Assembly: GCF_004363095.1 (NCBI RefSeq)
Contig: NZ_SNYO01000011.1
Location: forward strand, 162,066 to 226,065
DNA: 64,000 nucleotides
Reading direction: 5' to 3'
From: Actinomycetospora succinea
Lineage (GTDB): Bacteria > Actinomycetota > Actinomycetes > Mycobacteriales > Pseudonocardiaceae
Below the pieces are notes generated by a model. That model searched no databases, was not told the origin of the DNA, and saw only the letters and a list, made by a program, of their open reading frames with translations. Within the stretch, counting starts at the first letter, position 1, and every line of letters starts with the position of its first letter. The translations under genes and the position numbers were made by a program. Positions 8,440 through 16,432 of the stretch are shown piece after piece.

Positions 8440-9583
8440 GGCCGCCGGCCCGATCCGGGTCACGCTCGTCCTCGACGTCGCCGCGGTCGGCGGCGCCGAG
8501 ATCGTCCTGCGGAACACGTTCGCGCACCTCGACCCCGCCCGCGTCGTCACCGACGTCGTCTGCCTGCGCGAGGCCGGGCCCCTGGCCGACGACTTCCGCG
8601 CGGTGTCGGACGGGGTCGTCACGCTGCCGCGGGGCGGCAAGCTCGACCGCGCCGGGATCGGACGCGTCCCGCGCCTCGCGCGCCACTTCCGCCGGCGGGG
8701 CACCGACGTCGTCGTCGTCTCGCACCACCACCGCGCGGCGCTGACGCTGGCGCGGCTGGCGGCCGTGCTCGCGGGCGCCCGGTCCGTGGTCGCCGCGCAC
8801 GACATGGACCTCACGCGCGTCGGCAACCGGGTCTTGCCGCGCCACGTCGTCGAGACGCTCTTCCTCAGTGCGGGGCTGGCGCTGCTGGCGCCGAGCCAGG
8901 GCCGGTACCTGCACGACGAGGAGGGCATGGGGCGGTCGTGGCGCAGCCGCGCCCGCGAGTTCCTGGTGCCCAACGGCATCCCCGCGCCGGAGCCGGAGCC
9001 GCCGGGGCGCCGGGCGGAGGTCCGCGCCGAGCTGGGCGTCGAGGACGACGACGTCGTCGTGCTCATGGTGGCGCGCCTCTCGCGGCAGAAGGCCCACGAG
9101 GTGATGCTCGACGCGGTCGCCCGCGCCGCGCACCCGAAGCTGCGCCTGGTCGTCGTCGGCGACGGCGCCCGGCGCGGCGAGCTCGAGGCCCTCGTCGCCG
9201 CCCAGGGGCTCGAGAAGAACGTCACGTTCCTCGGCCTGCGCCGTGACGTGCCCCGGCTGCTGGCCGGCGGGGACGTGTTCGCGCTGTCCTCGGTGCACGA
9301 GGGCGTCCCGATCTCGGTGATCGAGGCGATGACCCAGGGCCTGCCCGTCGTGGCCACCGACGTCGGCGCGCTGCGCGACCAGGTCACCGACGGCGTCGAC
9401 GGCTTCCTCGTCGAGTCCGGCGACGCCGCCGCCCTCGCGGAGCGCCTGACCCGCCTCGCCGACGACCCGGCGCTGCGCGCCGACCTCGGCCGCCGCGCCC
9501 GGGACCGCGCGAGCGCCGAGTTCACGATCGAGAACACGGCCGCCGCGTTCACGGACATGGTCGAGGCCGTCGCGCGCCGGTAG
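8417..9583 (+). CDS. GT4-family glycosyltransferase
   Basis: 388 residues from ATG 8417, overlapping the preceding gene by 23 bp, which argues for translational coupling. N-terminal VTLVLDVAAVGGAEIVLRN contains the GGAE loop; the donor half has [35 protein letters not shown] and HEGVPISVIEAMTQGLPVVATDVGALRDQV with the E-x7-E motif. It closely resembles the gene before it in layout, so a tandem duplication is plausible. Substrate unknown. Confidence 0.88.
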   Translation: MRSRPGAEAAGPIRVTLVLDVAAVGGAEIVLRNTFAHLDPARVVTDVVCLREAGPLADDFRAVSDGVVTLPRGGKLDRAGIGRVPRLARHFRRRGTDVVVVSHHHRAALTLARLAAVLAGARSVVAAHDMDLTRVGNRVLPRHVVETLFLSAGLALLAPSQGRYLHDEEGMGRSWRSRAREFLVPNGIPAPEPEPPGRRAEVRAELGVEDDDVVVLMVARLSRQKAHEVMLDAVARAAHPKLRLVVVGDGARRGELEALVAAQGLEKNVTFLGLRRDVPRLLAGGDVFALSSVHEGVPISVIEAMTQGLPVVATDVGALRDQVTDGVDGFLVESGDAAALAERLTRLADDPALRADLGRRARDRASAEFTIENTAAAFTDMVEAVARR

Positions 9584-9585
9584 CT

Positions 9586-9602
9586 CCCGGGTCGCGCCCG
9601 GG
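9586..9602 (+). terminator. GC-rich hairpin after glycosyltransferase gene
   Basis: CCCGGG (9586-9591) and CCCGGG (9597-9602), self-complementary arms with a five-base loop, lie three bases after the TAG stop. There is no T-run, which is common for actinobacterial terminators. Confidence 0.4.
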
Positions 9603-9632
9603 CCCGCCGCCGGGTCACACGGACTCGCGGCC

Positions 9633-9638
9633 TACCGT
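9633..9638 (+). promoter_or_regulatory. Candidate -10 box for a leaderless transcript of the heparinase-like gene
   Basis: TACCGT lies seven bases before ATG 9645 and there is no ribosome-binding sequence in between, so transcription may begin at the start codon. No clear -35 is seen. Confidence 0.3.
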
Positions 9639-9644
9639 TCTCTC

Positions 9645-11822
9645 ATGCCCGGTTCGCGCTCCCTGGCCGCCTCGACCCAGGCCAAGGTCACCTGGTACGC
9701 CCGGCGCCTGCGCTCGATGGGCCCGCGGGAGGTGGCCGACCGGGCGCTGACCGTCGGCGCCACCGCCGCGCGCCGGGTCACCGGTGACCACGAGCCCGAC
9801 GACGCCACGCTGCTCGGGCGCGCCGACCCCGACTGGGCGGCGCTGCTCGGCGACTTCCGCGCCGGCTCCGCCCGCCCGGTGCTCCTCGACCGCGCCGGCG
9901 CCGCGGCCGTGGCCGCCGCGCACCCCGAGGCCGTCAAGGAGCTGCTCGCCGCCGCCGACCGCGTGCTCGAGCACCGCTTCACGTTCTTCGCCCATCCCGA
10001 GGCGCGCTACGACGGCGCGATCGACTGGTCGTACGACCCGCTCGCCGACGTCCGCTGGCCCGCCCTCCCGTCGCACGCGATCAACCACCGCGCCGGGCAC
10101 GGCGAGCCCAAGTGGATCTGGGAGCTCAACCGCCTCCAGCACCTGCCGTGGCTCGCGCAGGCGTGGCTGTTCACCGGCGACGAGCGCTACGGCACCGAGG
10201 CCCTCGACCAGCTCGAGGCCTGGATCGCCGCCAACCCGCCCGGGCGCGGCATCGCCTGGCGCGGGGCGTTCGAGGTGGGCGTGCGGGCGATCTCGGTGCT
10301 CGTCGCCCTGCAGGGCCTCGCCGACCACCCCGCGCTGACGCCCGAGCGCTACCGGCGCGCCGTCCGCATGCTCGCCGCGGGCGCCCGGCGCTGCTGGCGC
10401 GACCGCTCGAAGCACAGCTCCGCCAACAACCACCTCGTCGGCGAGCTCGCCGGCCTCGCCGCCGTCGGGATCCTCCTGCCCGAGCTCGCGTCGTCCGCCC
10501 GCTGGGAGCGCGACGCCGTCGCCGCGCTCGCCGTCGAGGCCCGCCGCCAGATCCTCCCGGACGGCGTCGGCGCCGAGCAGGCCGTCGGCTACCAGGTCTT
10601 CACCGCCGAGCTCCTCGGCGTCGTCGCCCTGCTGCGCCGCCTCGACCCGGGCCACGCACCCACCGCGGCCGACGGGACGCTGCTCGCCGCGATCGGGCGC
10701 TCGGCGGGCCACCTCGCCGACCTCGTCGGCACCGGCGACCCCACCCCGCGCACCGGCGACGACGACGAGGGCTTCGCGCTGCGCCTCGACCCCGCGCCGA
10801 CCCGCGAAGTCCGCCCGCACCTGGCCTTCGCCGCCGCCCTCACGGGCCTGCCGGCCGCGCGCCGGGCGGGCACGGGCGACCTGACCTCGGCGTGGGTCGC
10901 GGCGCGCCTCGGGACCGACACCGCGGGCACCACCTGGGAGCCCGGCTCCGCGTACGCCCCGGACGGCGGCCTCGCCATCCTGCGCTCCGGACGACGCCGG
11001 GTGCTCGTCGACGTCGGGCCGCTGGGCTACCTGTCGATCGCCGCGCACGGGCACGCGGACGCGCTGGCCGTGGGCGTCGCCGTCGACGGGCACGACCTCG
11101 TCGGCGACCCGGGGACCGGCAGCTACTTCGTCCACCCCGACTGGCGCACCGCGCACCGCTCCACCCGCGCGCACCCGACGGTCGCGGTCGACGACGCCGA
11201 CCAGTCGGTGATGGGCGGACCGTTCCTGTGGACCGAGCACGCCGCCGTCGCCGTCCACGACGTCGACCTCGACACGGGCCGCGTGGACGCCGAGCACGAC
11301 GGCTACCGGCGCCTCGAGGCCCCCGTCGTGCACCGGCGCGTCGTCCACGCCCCGCCGGACGACGACGTGGTGCTCGTCGTCGACGTGCTCTCCCCCGTCG
11401 GCGAGGGCGGCGAGCCCGTGCCCGCGGTCCGCACCACCTGGCCGCTGCACCCGGACCTGAGCATCGACGACAGCAGCGACGGCACCGTCGTCGCCCGCCG
11501 CGACGGCGAGCCGGTCCTGCGGATCGTCACGTCGGCCTCGGCGCCCGCGGCCGGGTGGCGGCTGCGCGGCGGCGACGCGGACGCGGGCGACCTCGGCTGG
11601 TGGTCCGAGCGCCTCGAGCAGCGCCGGCCGTGCTGGTTCGTCGGCGCGGAGGTCACCCCGAGCCGGACCGAGCCCGTGATCGTGGCCACGCTGCTCGTCA
11701 CCGGCGACGCCGCGGGCCGCCCGGCACCGTCCCCGATCGTGGACCCCGGCCGTGACGGGGCGGTCCGCGTCCACTGGACGGGTTCGTCCGGTCCGCGCGC
11801 GACGGTGGTGGGTGCCCGCTGA
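9645..11822 (+). CDS. Heparinase II/III-family polysaccharide lyase-like protein
   Basis: 725 residues. An N-terminal alpha/alpha-toroid region contains KWIWELNRLQHLPWLAQAW and KHSSANNHLVGELAGL. It is followed by a Heparinase II/III C-terminal beta-sandwich with HGHADALAVGVAVDGHDLVGDPGTGSYFVHP (key part HGHADAL) and a second conserved stretch around HPTVAVDD. Members of this fold (PL12, PL15, PL17, PL21 and related) eliminate at uronic acids in heparin-like or alginate-like chains. In polysaccharide loci they may trim or cleave the polymer made there. No signal peptide is evident at the N-terminus, so action on lipid-linked or cytoplasmic oligosaccharide, or non-classical export, is open. Confidence 0.82.
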   Translation: MPGSRSLAASTQAKVTWYARRLRSMGPREVADRALTVGATAARRVTGDHEPDDATLLGRADPDWAALLGDFRAGSARPVLLDRAGAAAVAAAHPEAVKELLAAADRVLEHRFTFFAHPEARYDGAIDWSYDPLADVRWPALPSHAINHRAGHGEPKWIWELNRLQHLPWLAQAWLFTGDERYGTEALDQLEAWIAANPPGRGIAWRGAFEVGVRAISVLVALQGLADHPALTPERYRRAVRMLAAGARRCWRDRSKHSSANNHLVGELAGLAAVGILLPELASSARWERDAVAALAVEARRQILPDGVGAEQAVGYQVFTAELLGVVALLRRLDPGHAPTAADGTLLAAIGRSAGHLADLVGTGDPTPRTGDDDEGFALRLDPAPTREVRPHLAFAAALTGLPAARRAGTGDLTSAWVAARLGTDTAGTTWEPGSAYAPDGGLAILRSGRRRVLVDVGPLGYLSIAAHGHADALAVGVAVDGHDLVGDPGTGSYFVHPDWRTAHRSTRAHPTVAVDDADQSVMGGPFLWTEHAAVAVHDVDLDTGRVDAEHDGYRRLEAPVVHRRVVHAPPDDDVVLVVDVLSPVGEGGEPVPAVRTTWPLHPDLSIDDSSDGTVVARRDGEPVLRIVTSASAPAAGWRLRGGDADAGDLGWWSERLEQRRPCWFVGAEVTPSRTEPVIVATLLVTGDAAGRPAPSPIVDPGRDGAVRVHWTGSSGPRATVVGAR

Positions 11823-11831
11823 GGCGGGATC

Positions 11832-11847
11832 CGGGAGTGGTCTCCCG
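11832..11847 (+). terminator. Hairpin after heparinase-like gene
   Basis: CGGGAG (11832-11837), loop TGGT, CTCCCG (11842-11847): a perfect six-pair stem ten bases downstream of the TGA at 11820-11822. Confidence 0.4.
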
Positions 11848-11854
11848 TCCCCGA

Positions 11855-11860
11855 TACGAT
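11855..11860 (+). promoter_or_regulatory. Candidate -10 box for flippase 1
   Basis: TACGAT in the context CCCCGATACGATG, about 87 bases before ATG 11947. The second flippase gene has a closely similar CTCCGATACGCTG upstream. An inverted repeat ACGAT-GA-ATCGT (11856-11867) overlaps the box and could be an operator. Confidence 0.4.
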
Positions 11861-11946
11861 GAATCGTCGCGCCCATCCGGGGCGCGACGCCGCGGGGTCG
11901 TCCGGTTCCGGACACCGCCGCCGGCCACCGCAGCGATGACGGGTCG

Positions 11947-14058
11947 ATGACGCAGCCTCCGGAGAGCGACGGGCCCGGACAGGGTCGCCCGCACGGCTCC
12001 CCCGACCCCTCCCGTCCTCGCCCCCACGACCACGCCGAGCCCGGCGTCGGGCAGGCCATGCCCGAGACCGAGGTCGATCCGCCGTTCGAGGGCGGCGCCT
12101 CCCCGCAGGAGGAGGCCCCGGACGAGCACAACCCCTCACTGCAGGGGCTCGGGAGCCGGCTGCGCCGCGGCGCGCAGTTCGCCGCGGTCGCGCTGATCTT
12201 CACCCAGCTGATCTCGCTGATCCAGACGGTCTTCGTCGCCCGCCTGCTGACGGTCGAGGAGATCGGTGTCTTCACGGCCGGGACGCTGTTCGCGAACTTC
12301 GCGGTGACCATCGCCGACGGCGGCATGCGCGCGGCGCTGATCCAGCGCGAGGAGGACGTCGAGAAGGCCACCGAGACGGCCTTCTGGGCGAGCCTGTTCA
12401 CCGGCGTGATCATGGCCGGCCTCACGCTCGCCGCGTCGCCGCTGATGACGCTGTTCTTCGACAACGACGAGATGGTCGGCCTCGTCTGCGCGGCCACGTG
12501 CGGCACGCTGCTGATCCACTCGCTGGTCAACGTGCCCGAGGCGCTGCTGCAGCGGCGCTTCAACTTCAAGCGCCGCCTGGTCGTCGACCCGCTGACCGCG
12601 GGGTCGTTCGCGGTCGTCACGGTCACGCTCGCGTTCGCCGGGTTCGGCGTCTGGGGCATGGTCATCGGCCTCTACGCCTCGCAGCTCGCGACGCTCATCT
12701 CCTGCTGGGTGATGTGCAAGTGGCGCCCTGGCAAGACCCGGCCGAGCTACCGCATCTGGCGCGAGCTGGCGAACTTCTCGTTCCCGCTGATCGTCTCCAA
12801 CCTCACCGACCGGTCCCGCGACCTCGTCCAGCAGGGCCTCATCGGCCGCACGCTCGACGTCGGCGCCCTCGGTCAGTACCGCTACGGCCGGCGCATCGGC
12901 GTCCTGCCCGGCACGGCCATCATCCAGGTCGCGTCGTACGTGCTCTTCCCGGCGTTCTCGCGCATCGCCTCGGACGCGAAGCGCTTCCACGACGGGTTCC
13001 TGCGCAGCCTGCGGGCGCTGTGGACCGCGACGATGCCGTTCTCCGCCATGCTCATCGCGCTGGGCCAGCCGATGATCGTCGTGCTGCTCGGCGAGGAGTG
13101 GCGCCCAGCAGGCCTGTTCGTCGCGGCGATGGCGGGCTACGGGCCCGGCGCCGCGATGAGCGCGATCGGCATGGAGTCGATCAAGGGCGCGGGCAAGAGC
13201 CGCCGCATCCACGTCATCACGGGGCTGTCGATCGTGGTCGGCGTCGGCGGCCTCCTCCTGCTGCTGCCCTACGGGCTGGTCGGCGTCGGCATCGCCGTCT
13301 CGATCGACGCCGTGCTCGGCGGGTTCGTCAGCCTCGTGCTCGCGCGGGACCTCGCGAAGGTGTCGTGGCGCGAGCTCTTCCGCGTGCTGGTGCCGGCACT
13401 GGTCGCGGCGGCGATCGCCGGGGTGGCCGTCGGGTTCCTCGAGCACACGGTGGTCCACTCCGACCAGCTGCCGATCCTACTGGGCCTGCTCGCCCTCGCC
13501 GGCGAGACGCTCCTGCTGCTGGGCCTCTTCGCGGGAATCCTCTACCTCATCGACCCGAGCGCCCTGCGCGAGATCCTCTCGGCGGTGCGCAAGCGCCGGT
13601 CGGGCGGGGACGACGAGGACCAGGGCGCCGAGGCCGCCGAGCCGGAGCCCGAGGACGAGCCCGTCGGCTGGCGGCGCGACCTGCTCGACGCCCCGACCGT
13701 CGTGCTCGCGCTGCCCTTCTTCGCCGACGACGTCGCGACCACCCAGGTGCCCCGCCGCCCCGCCGCGCCGGCCGGACCACCGCGGCCGCCGGTGCCGGCC
13801 CGGCCGGCGGGCCCCACCCCGCCGCCGCACGGGCCCCTGCTCGACCCGCCGACGACGGCCCTCGACCCGGTCTCCTCGCTCGACGCCCCGACGACCGCGG
13901 TGGCGGCGACCCCGGAGCACCCGCCGAACGGGAACGGCAACGGGAGCAACGGCAACGGCAGCAACGGGGGCAGGAGCCGCCTCGTCTCCGTCGTGACCCG
14001 CCGCCAGGGCCGGCGCACGCCGCCGACGGACGGCGACGAGCACGGCGACGGTTCCTGA
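11947..14058 (+). CDS. Wzx-type oligosaccharide flippase (MOP superfamily), copy 1, with long cytoplasmic tail
   Basis: 703 residues. After a polar N-terminus, residues about 65-545 contain 12-14 membrane segments of the PST/Wzx family, starting GLGSRLRRGAQFAAVALIFTQ and including IQVASYVLFPAFSRIA. It should flip undecaprenyl-linked repeat units across the membrane. Residues about 546-703 form an acidic/Pro-rich cytoplasmic tail with LLDAPTVVLALP (Thr584), further D-x-P-T-T copies (near 634 and 646-650) and an Asn-Gly repeat near 661-675. A paralogue lies at 29208-31238 with a matching APTVVL motif. The tail is unusual, because typical Wzx proteins end at the membrane domain. Confidence 0.87.
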   Translation: MTQPPESDGPGQGRPHGSPDPSRPRPHDHAEPGVGQAMPETEVDPPFEGGASPQEEAPDEHNPSLQGLGSRLRRGAQFAAVALIFTQLISLIQTVFVARLLTVEEIGVFTAGTLFANFAVTIADGGMRAALIQREEDVEKATETAFWASLFTGVIMAGLTLAASPLMTLFFDNDEMVGLVCAATCGTLLIHSLVNVPEALLQRRFNFKRRLVVDPLTAGSFAVVTVTLAFAGFGVWGMVIGLYASQLATLISCWVMCKWRPGKTRPSYRIWRELANFSFPLIVSNLTDRSRDLVQQGLIGRTLDVGALGQYRYGRRIGVLPGTAIIQVASYVLFPAFSRIASDAKRFHDGFLRSLRALWTATMPFSAMLIALGQPMIVVLLGEEWRPAGLFVAAMAGYGPGAAMSAIGMESIKGAGKSRRIHVITGLSIVVGVGGLLLLLPYGLVGVGIAVSIDAVLGGFVSLVLARDLAKVSWRELFRVLVPALVAAAIAGVAVGFLEHTVVHSDQLPILLGLLALAGETLLLLGLFAGILYLIDPSALREILSAVRKRRSGGDDEDQGAEAAEPEPEDEPVGWRRDLLDAPTVVLALPFFADDVATTQVPRRPAAPAGPPRPPVPARPAGPTPPPHGPLLDPPTTALDPVSSLDAPTTAVAATPEHPPNGNGNGSNGNGSNGGRSRLVSVVTRRQGRRTPPTDGDEHGDGS

Positions 14059-14081
14059 GGCCCCCTGCTACCCAGGAACCG
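14049..14081 (+). terminator. Hairpin spanning the flippase 1 stop codon
   Basis: CGGTTCCTG (14049-14057) pairs perfectly with CAGGAACCG (14073-14081) around a 15-base loop. The TGA stop is in the left arm edge. Probable transcription terminator. Confidence 0.5.
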
Positions 14082-14097
14082 CCGCCCCGCCCGTCGT

Positions 14098-14154
14098 GTG
14101 GAGCGAGGGACGCCCTCGCTGCCTGCCACGCAGCCGGGGACGCCCTCGCTCCAC
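14098..14154. terminator. Palindromic repeat cluster between convergent genes (likely bidirectional terminator)
   Basis: GTGGAGCGAGGG (14098-14109) is perfectly complementary to CCCTCGCTCCAC (14143-14154). Inside, GGGACGCCCTCGCT occurs twice (14107-14120 and 14137-14150), so a small hairpin AGCGAGGG..CCCTCGCT (14102-14120) is nested in the larger one. The element sits between a plus-strand gene ending at 14058 and a minus-strand gene ending at 14169. It belongs to the palindrome family also seen near 49.3, 50.9 and 63.9 kb. Confidence 0.6.
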
Positions 14155-14168
14155 GTCACGCGAGCGCG

Positions 14169-15200
14169 CTACACCGCGCCGCACGCCGGCGGCGCGCCGC
14201 CCGTCCCGTCGGCGAACGGCCCGGCGCACGGCGCGCGACGCGGGCCGCCGAGCGGGCCCCCGCCCGGCGAGCCCGGGGCGTTGTTGTCGACGAGGTCGAG
14301 CTGGGCGAAGAGCTCGCGCATCTGGTCGGACCCGATGTTCGGGAGCTCCTTCTCGGCGCCGGCCTGCACCGACAGCGAGTTGGTCGTCTCGCCCGAGGTG
14401 TCGTCGACGACGTACGCGCCGTAGGTCTGCATGGCCTGGGCGATCTTCTTGACGTCGGGGTCGGTGATCCCGGACAGGTCGGCGTCGGGCGGGACCGCCA
14501 TCAGCGAGCCCATCTTCACGCCGGGCGCCGAGCCGCCGTACTCCTCCTCGTAGTAGCCGTCGGCCTTGGTCGCCGGCCACCGGTGGCCTTCCTCGGACGT
14601 GCTGCAGGAGCGCTTGCAGTTCAGGCTGATCTTCAGCGCGTGCGCGATCGGCGCCTCGCCGGACACCTCGCCGACGCGGACGCTGCCGCCGAGCCCCGAG
14701 AGCCCCGAGCCGCCGTGGCAGCCGGGCAGCCCGTCGGAGGTCAGCGACACCTCGTCCCAGCCGTGCTCGTAGGACGGGTCGCCGCCGGCGTCGAGCTTGA
14801 GCGGCTGGCCCTGGATCACCGTCTGCCGCGTGCCGTCGTCGACGAGGAACGTCGAGCAGTGGTTCCACGAGCCGTCGGCGGTGAGCTCCGGGTCGGTGTG
14901 CACCTTCACCTCGCGCCCGGCCGCGTCCAGGGTCTTCACCGGGAACGACGGATCCACCGAGATGTCCTCGATGTCGAGGTAGACCTCACCGACGCCACTG
15001 TCGAACGGCACGTAGCGCGCTTGGGTCGACAGCGGCAGGTTCCACGGGGAGTCCCACGAGAACGGCTGGCGGTAGAGGTCCCGCGTCGGCCCGGTCCCGC
15101 CCGGCTCGGCAGCCTGGCCGACAGGAGCCCCCAGCGCCGGGCCCCCGAGGACCCCGACGACGGCGAGCATCGCGGTCGCCAGCAGGCGTGCGCCCCTCAC
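14169..15200 (-). CDS. Secreted protein of unknown function, translationally coupled to a polysaccharide lyase
   Basis: 343 residues from GTG 15200, whose GTGA overlaps the stop of the upstream lyase gene. The N-terminus VRGARLLATAMLAVVGVLGGPALGAP is a signal peptide. The mature part starts near DLYRQPFSWDSPWNLPLS and has several cysteines (in GSWNHCSTFL, GCHGGSG, LNCKRSCST) that could form disulfides. It ends in a Gly/Pro-rich tail. I do not recognise the family. SPWN-type openings occur in secreted actinobacterial proteins that I cannot name with certainty. Because it is co-translated with the lyase, it may bind or process the same exported polymer (inference). Confidence 0.7.
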   Translation of the reverse strand: MRGARLLATAMLAVVGVLGGPALGAPVGQAAEPGGTGPTRDLYRQPFSWDSPWNLPLSTQARYVPFDSGVGEVYLDIEDISVDPSFPVKTLDAAGREVKVHTDPELTADGSWNHCSTFLVDDGTRQTVIQGQPLKLDAGGDPSYEHGWDEVSLTSDGLPGCHGGSGLSGLGGSVRVGEVSGEAPIAHALKISLNCKRSCSTSEEGHRWPATKADGYYEEEYGGSAPGVKMGSLMAVPPDADLSGITDPDVKKIAQAMQTYGAYVVDDTSGETTNSLSVQAGAEKELPNIGSDQMRELFAQLDLVDNNAPGSPGGGPLGGPRRAPCAGPFADGTGGAPPACGAV

Positions 15201-16129
15201 GGCGCCGTCACCCGGAGCCCGTCCATGGTCAGGTTGACCGTGCCGCTGGAGCTGGTGCTGCGGTAGATGCCCTGCTTGAGGTAGTTCTCGCCGTCGACCA
15301 TGGTCGCGCGGTTGGTGCGCTGCACGGTCTGGCGGCCGTTCTCCCACGCCTCGACGAACCCGGCGTCCTTGTTCTGCGAGAACTTCACGTGCAGCACGTA
15401 GTCGACCCACTCGCCGCGGCGGATCGGGCCGATCGTGCGCCGCGGTGCCGAGCGCACGCCGTCACCGCCGATGTCGACCGTGCCCTTGCTGAGGTCGATG
15501 GCCAGCGGCGGCGAGCCCTCCGCGCTGTGCCACTGCAGGATGATGAAGAAGCGGCCCTTCACGTCCGGCATGTCCTGCGGGTACTGGACCGACCACTCGT
15601 ACCAGCGCTCGTCGCCCTCGTGCACCAGCGCGCCGGGCGCGCTCGACTGCACCTCGCTGCGCTCGCCGCCGCCGAAGTTCGGGACGTCGCCGGGCTTCAC
15701 CGTGAACCGCGCGGCGTGCTGCCCCTGCCGCACGTCCGGGGCGTCGGTGATCGTCATGTTCGCGTTGCCGCGGCCCACCCCGCCGCAGCCGCCGTTGACC
15801 AGCTTCGACTGGCAGACGCCCCACTGGCTGAAGTCGCCGGTCTCCCAATCGCCGAGGAAGACCTGGTTGCCGCCGACGGTGACACCGCCGCGGGTGCTCG
15901 CGAACTCCCCGCCGCCGTTGCCGACGCTGACGCCGGCCCCGACCCCGCCGACGTCCACCTCGGCCTCGACCCCCGCCGAGGGGCCGTTCGGGTCAGTCGG
16001 CGGTGTGGGCTCGGATGCCCACGCGGCCGCCTCCGTCGCCGAGACCGACAACGCGAGTGCCAGCGCCGCCACCATGCGGCCCCCTCGTCGCCTTCCGCCT
16101 CGTGACGAGACGCCGGTGCCGTTCTTCAC
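15197..16129 (-). CDS. Secreted polysaccharide lyase, heparin lyase I / PL20-PL7-like jelly roll (lyase 1)
   Basis: 310 residues from GTG 16129, with a strong GGAGGGG ribosome-binding site six bases upstream. A basic N-terminus plus MVAALALALSVS..EAAA forms a signal peptide, followed by a Gly/Val-rich linker to about residue 90. The catalytic jelly roll carries ERSEV (156-160), ILQWHS (197-202) and NYLKQGIYRS (282-291). These match the Arg/Glu, Gln-x-His and Tyr-x-Lys-x-Gly-x-Tyr positions of alginate/glucuronan lyases. The fold cleaves uronic-acid polymers by beta-elimination. Cys106 and Cys115 may pair. Two paralogues at 26662 and 31376 lack this linker but have a C-terminal membrane anchor. 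Confidence 0.82.
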   Translation of the reverse strand: MKNGTGVSSRGGRRRGGRMVAALALALSVSATEAAAWASEPTPPTDPNGPSAGVEAEVDVGGVGAGVSVGNGGGEFASTRGGVTVGGNQVFLGDWETGDFSQWGVCQSKLVNGGCGGVGRGNANMTITDAPDVRQGQHAARFTVKPGDVPNFGGGERSEVQSSAPGALVHEGDERWYEWSVQYPQDMPDVKGRFFIILQWHSAEGSPPLAIDLSKGTVDIGGDGVRSAPRRTIGPIRRGEWVDYVLHVKFSQNKDAGFVEAWENGRQTVQRTNRATMVDGENYLKQGIYRSTSSSGTVNLTMDGLRVTAP

Positions 16130-16432
16130 GCGTACCCCTCCAGACCGTCGACCGTCGGGCCCTCACCGCTCGTCGCAGACGGAGCAGTGATGCCGTCCGT
16201 TCGTCGCATCTAGACGACCACTCGTCGCCACTGACCACAATTACACGGGCAGATGAGGCTGGAGGGCACGATGAGGCGGCTGTGGCAGGCGTGATTTAGG
16301 GGTAGGACGGCCCGCCGGACACGTTCGAGGCACCGTCGTCACCGGAACGTGGATCACGGTGCGACACCGTGGTCCTTCCCGGGCCCCGGGCGGCCGATCG
16401 GGCGAAAACCCCTCGGCGGTAGCGTTCGGGGG
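16130..16432. promoter_or_regulatory. Divergent intergenic region between lyase 1 and a GT2 gene
   Basis: No coding frame is supported. Three near-identical 9-mers on the plus strand, CTCGTCGCA (16169-16177), TTCGTCGCA (16200-16208) and CTCGTCGCC (16221-16229), are spaced 31 and 21 bases apart, close to whole helical turns. They lie next to an unusually AT-rich patch (ACCACAATTACACG, about 16234-16247). This looks like a regulator-binding region for the minus-strand lyase operon. TAGCGT at 16420-16425, eight bases before the GTG at 16433, may be the -10 of a leaderless transcript for the GT2 gene. Confidence 0.4.
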
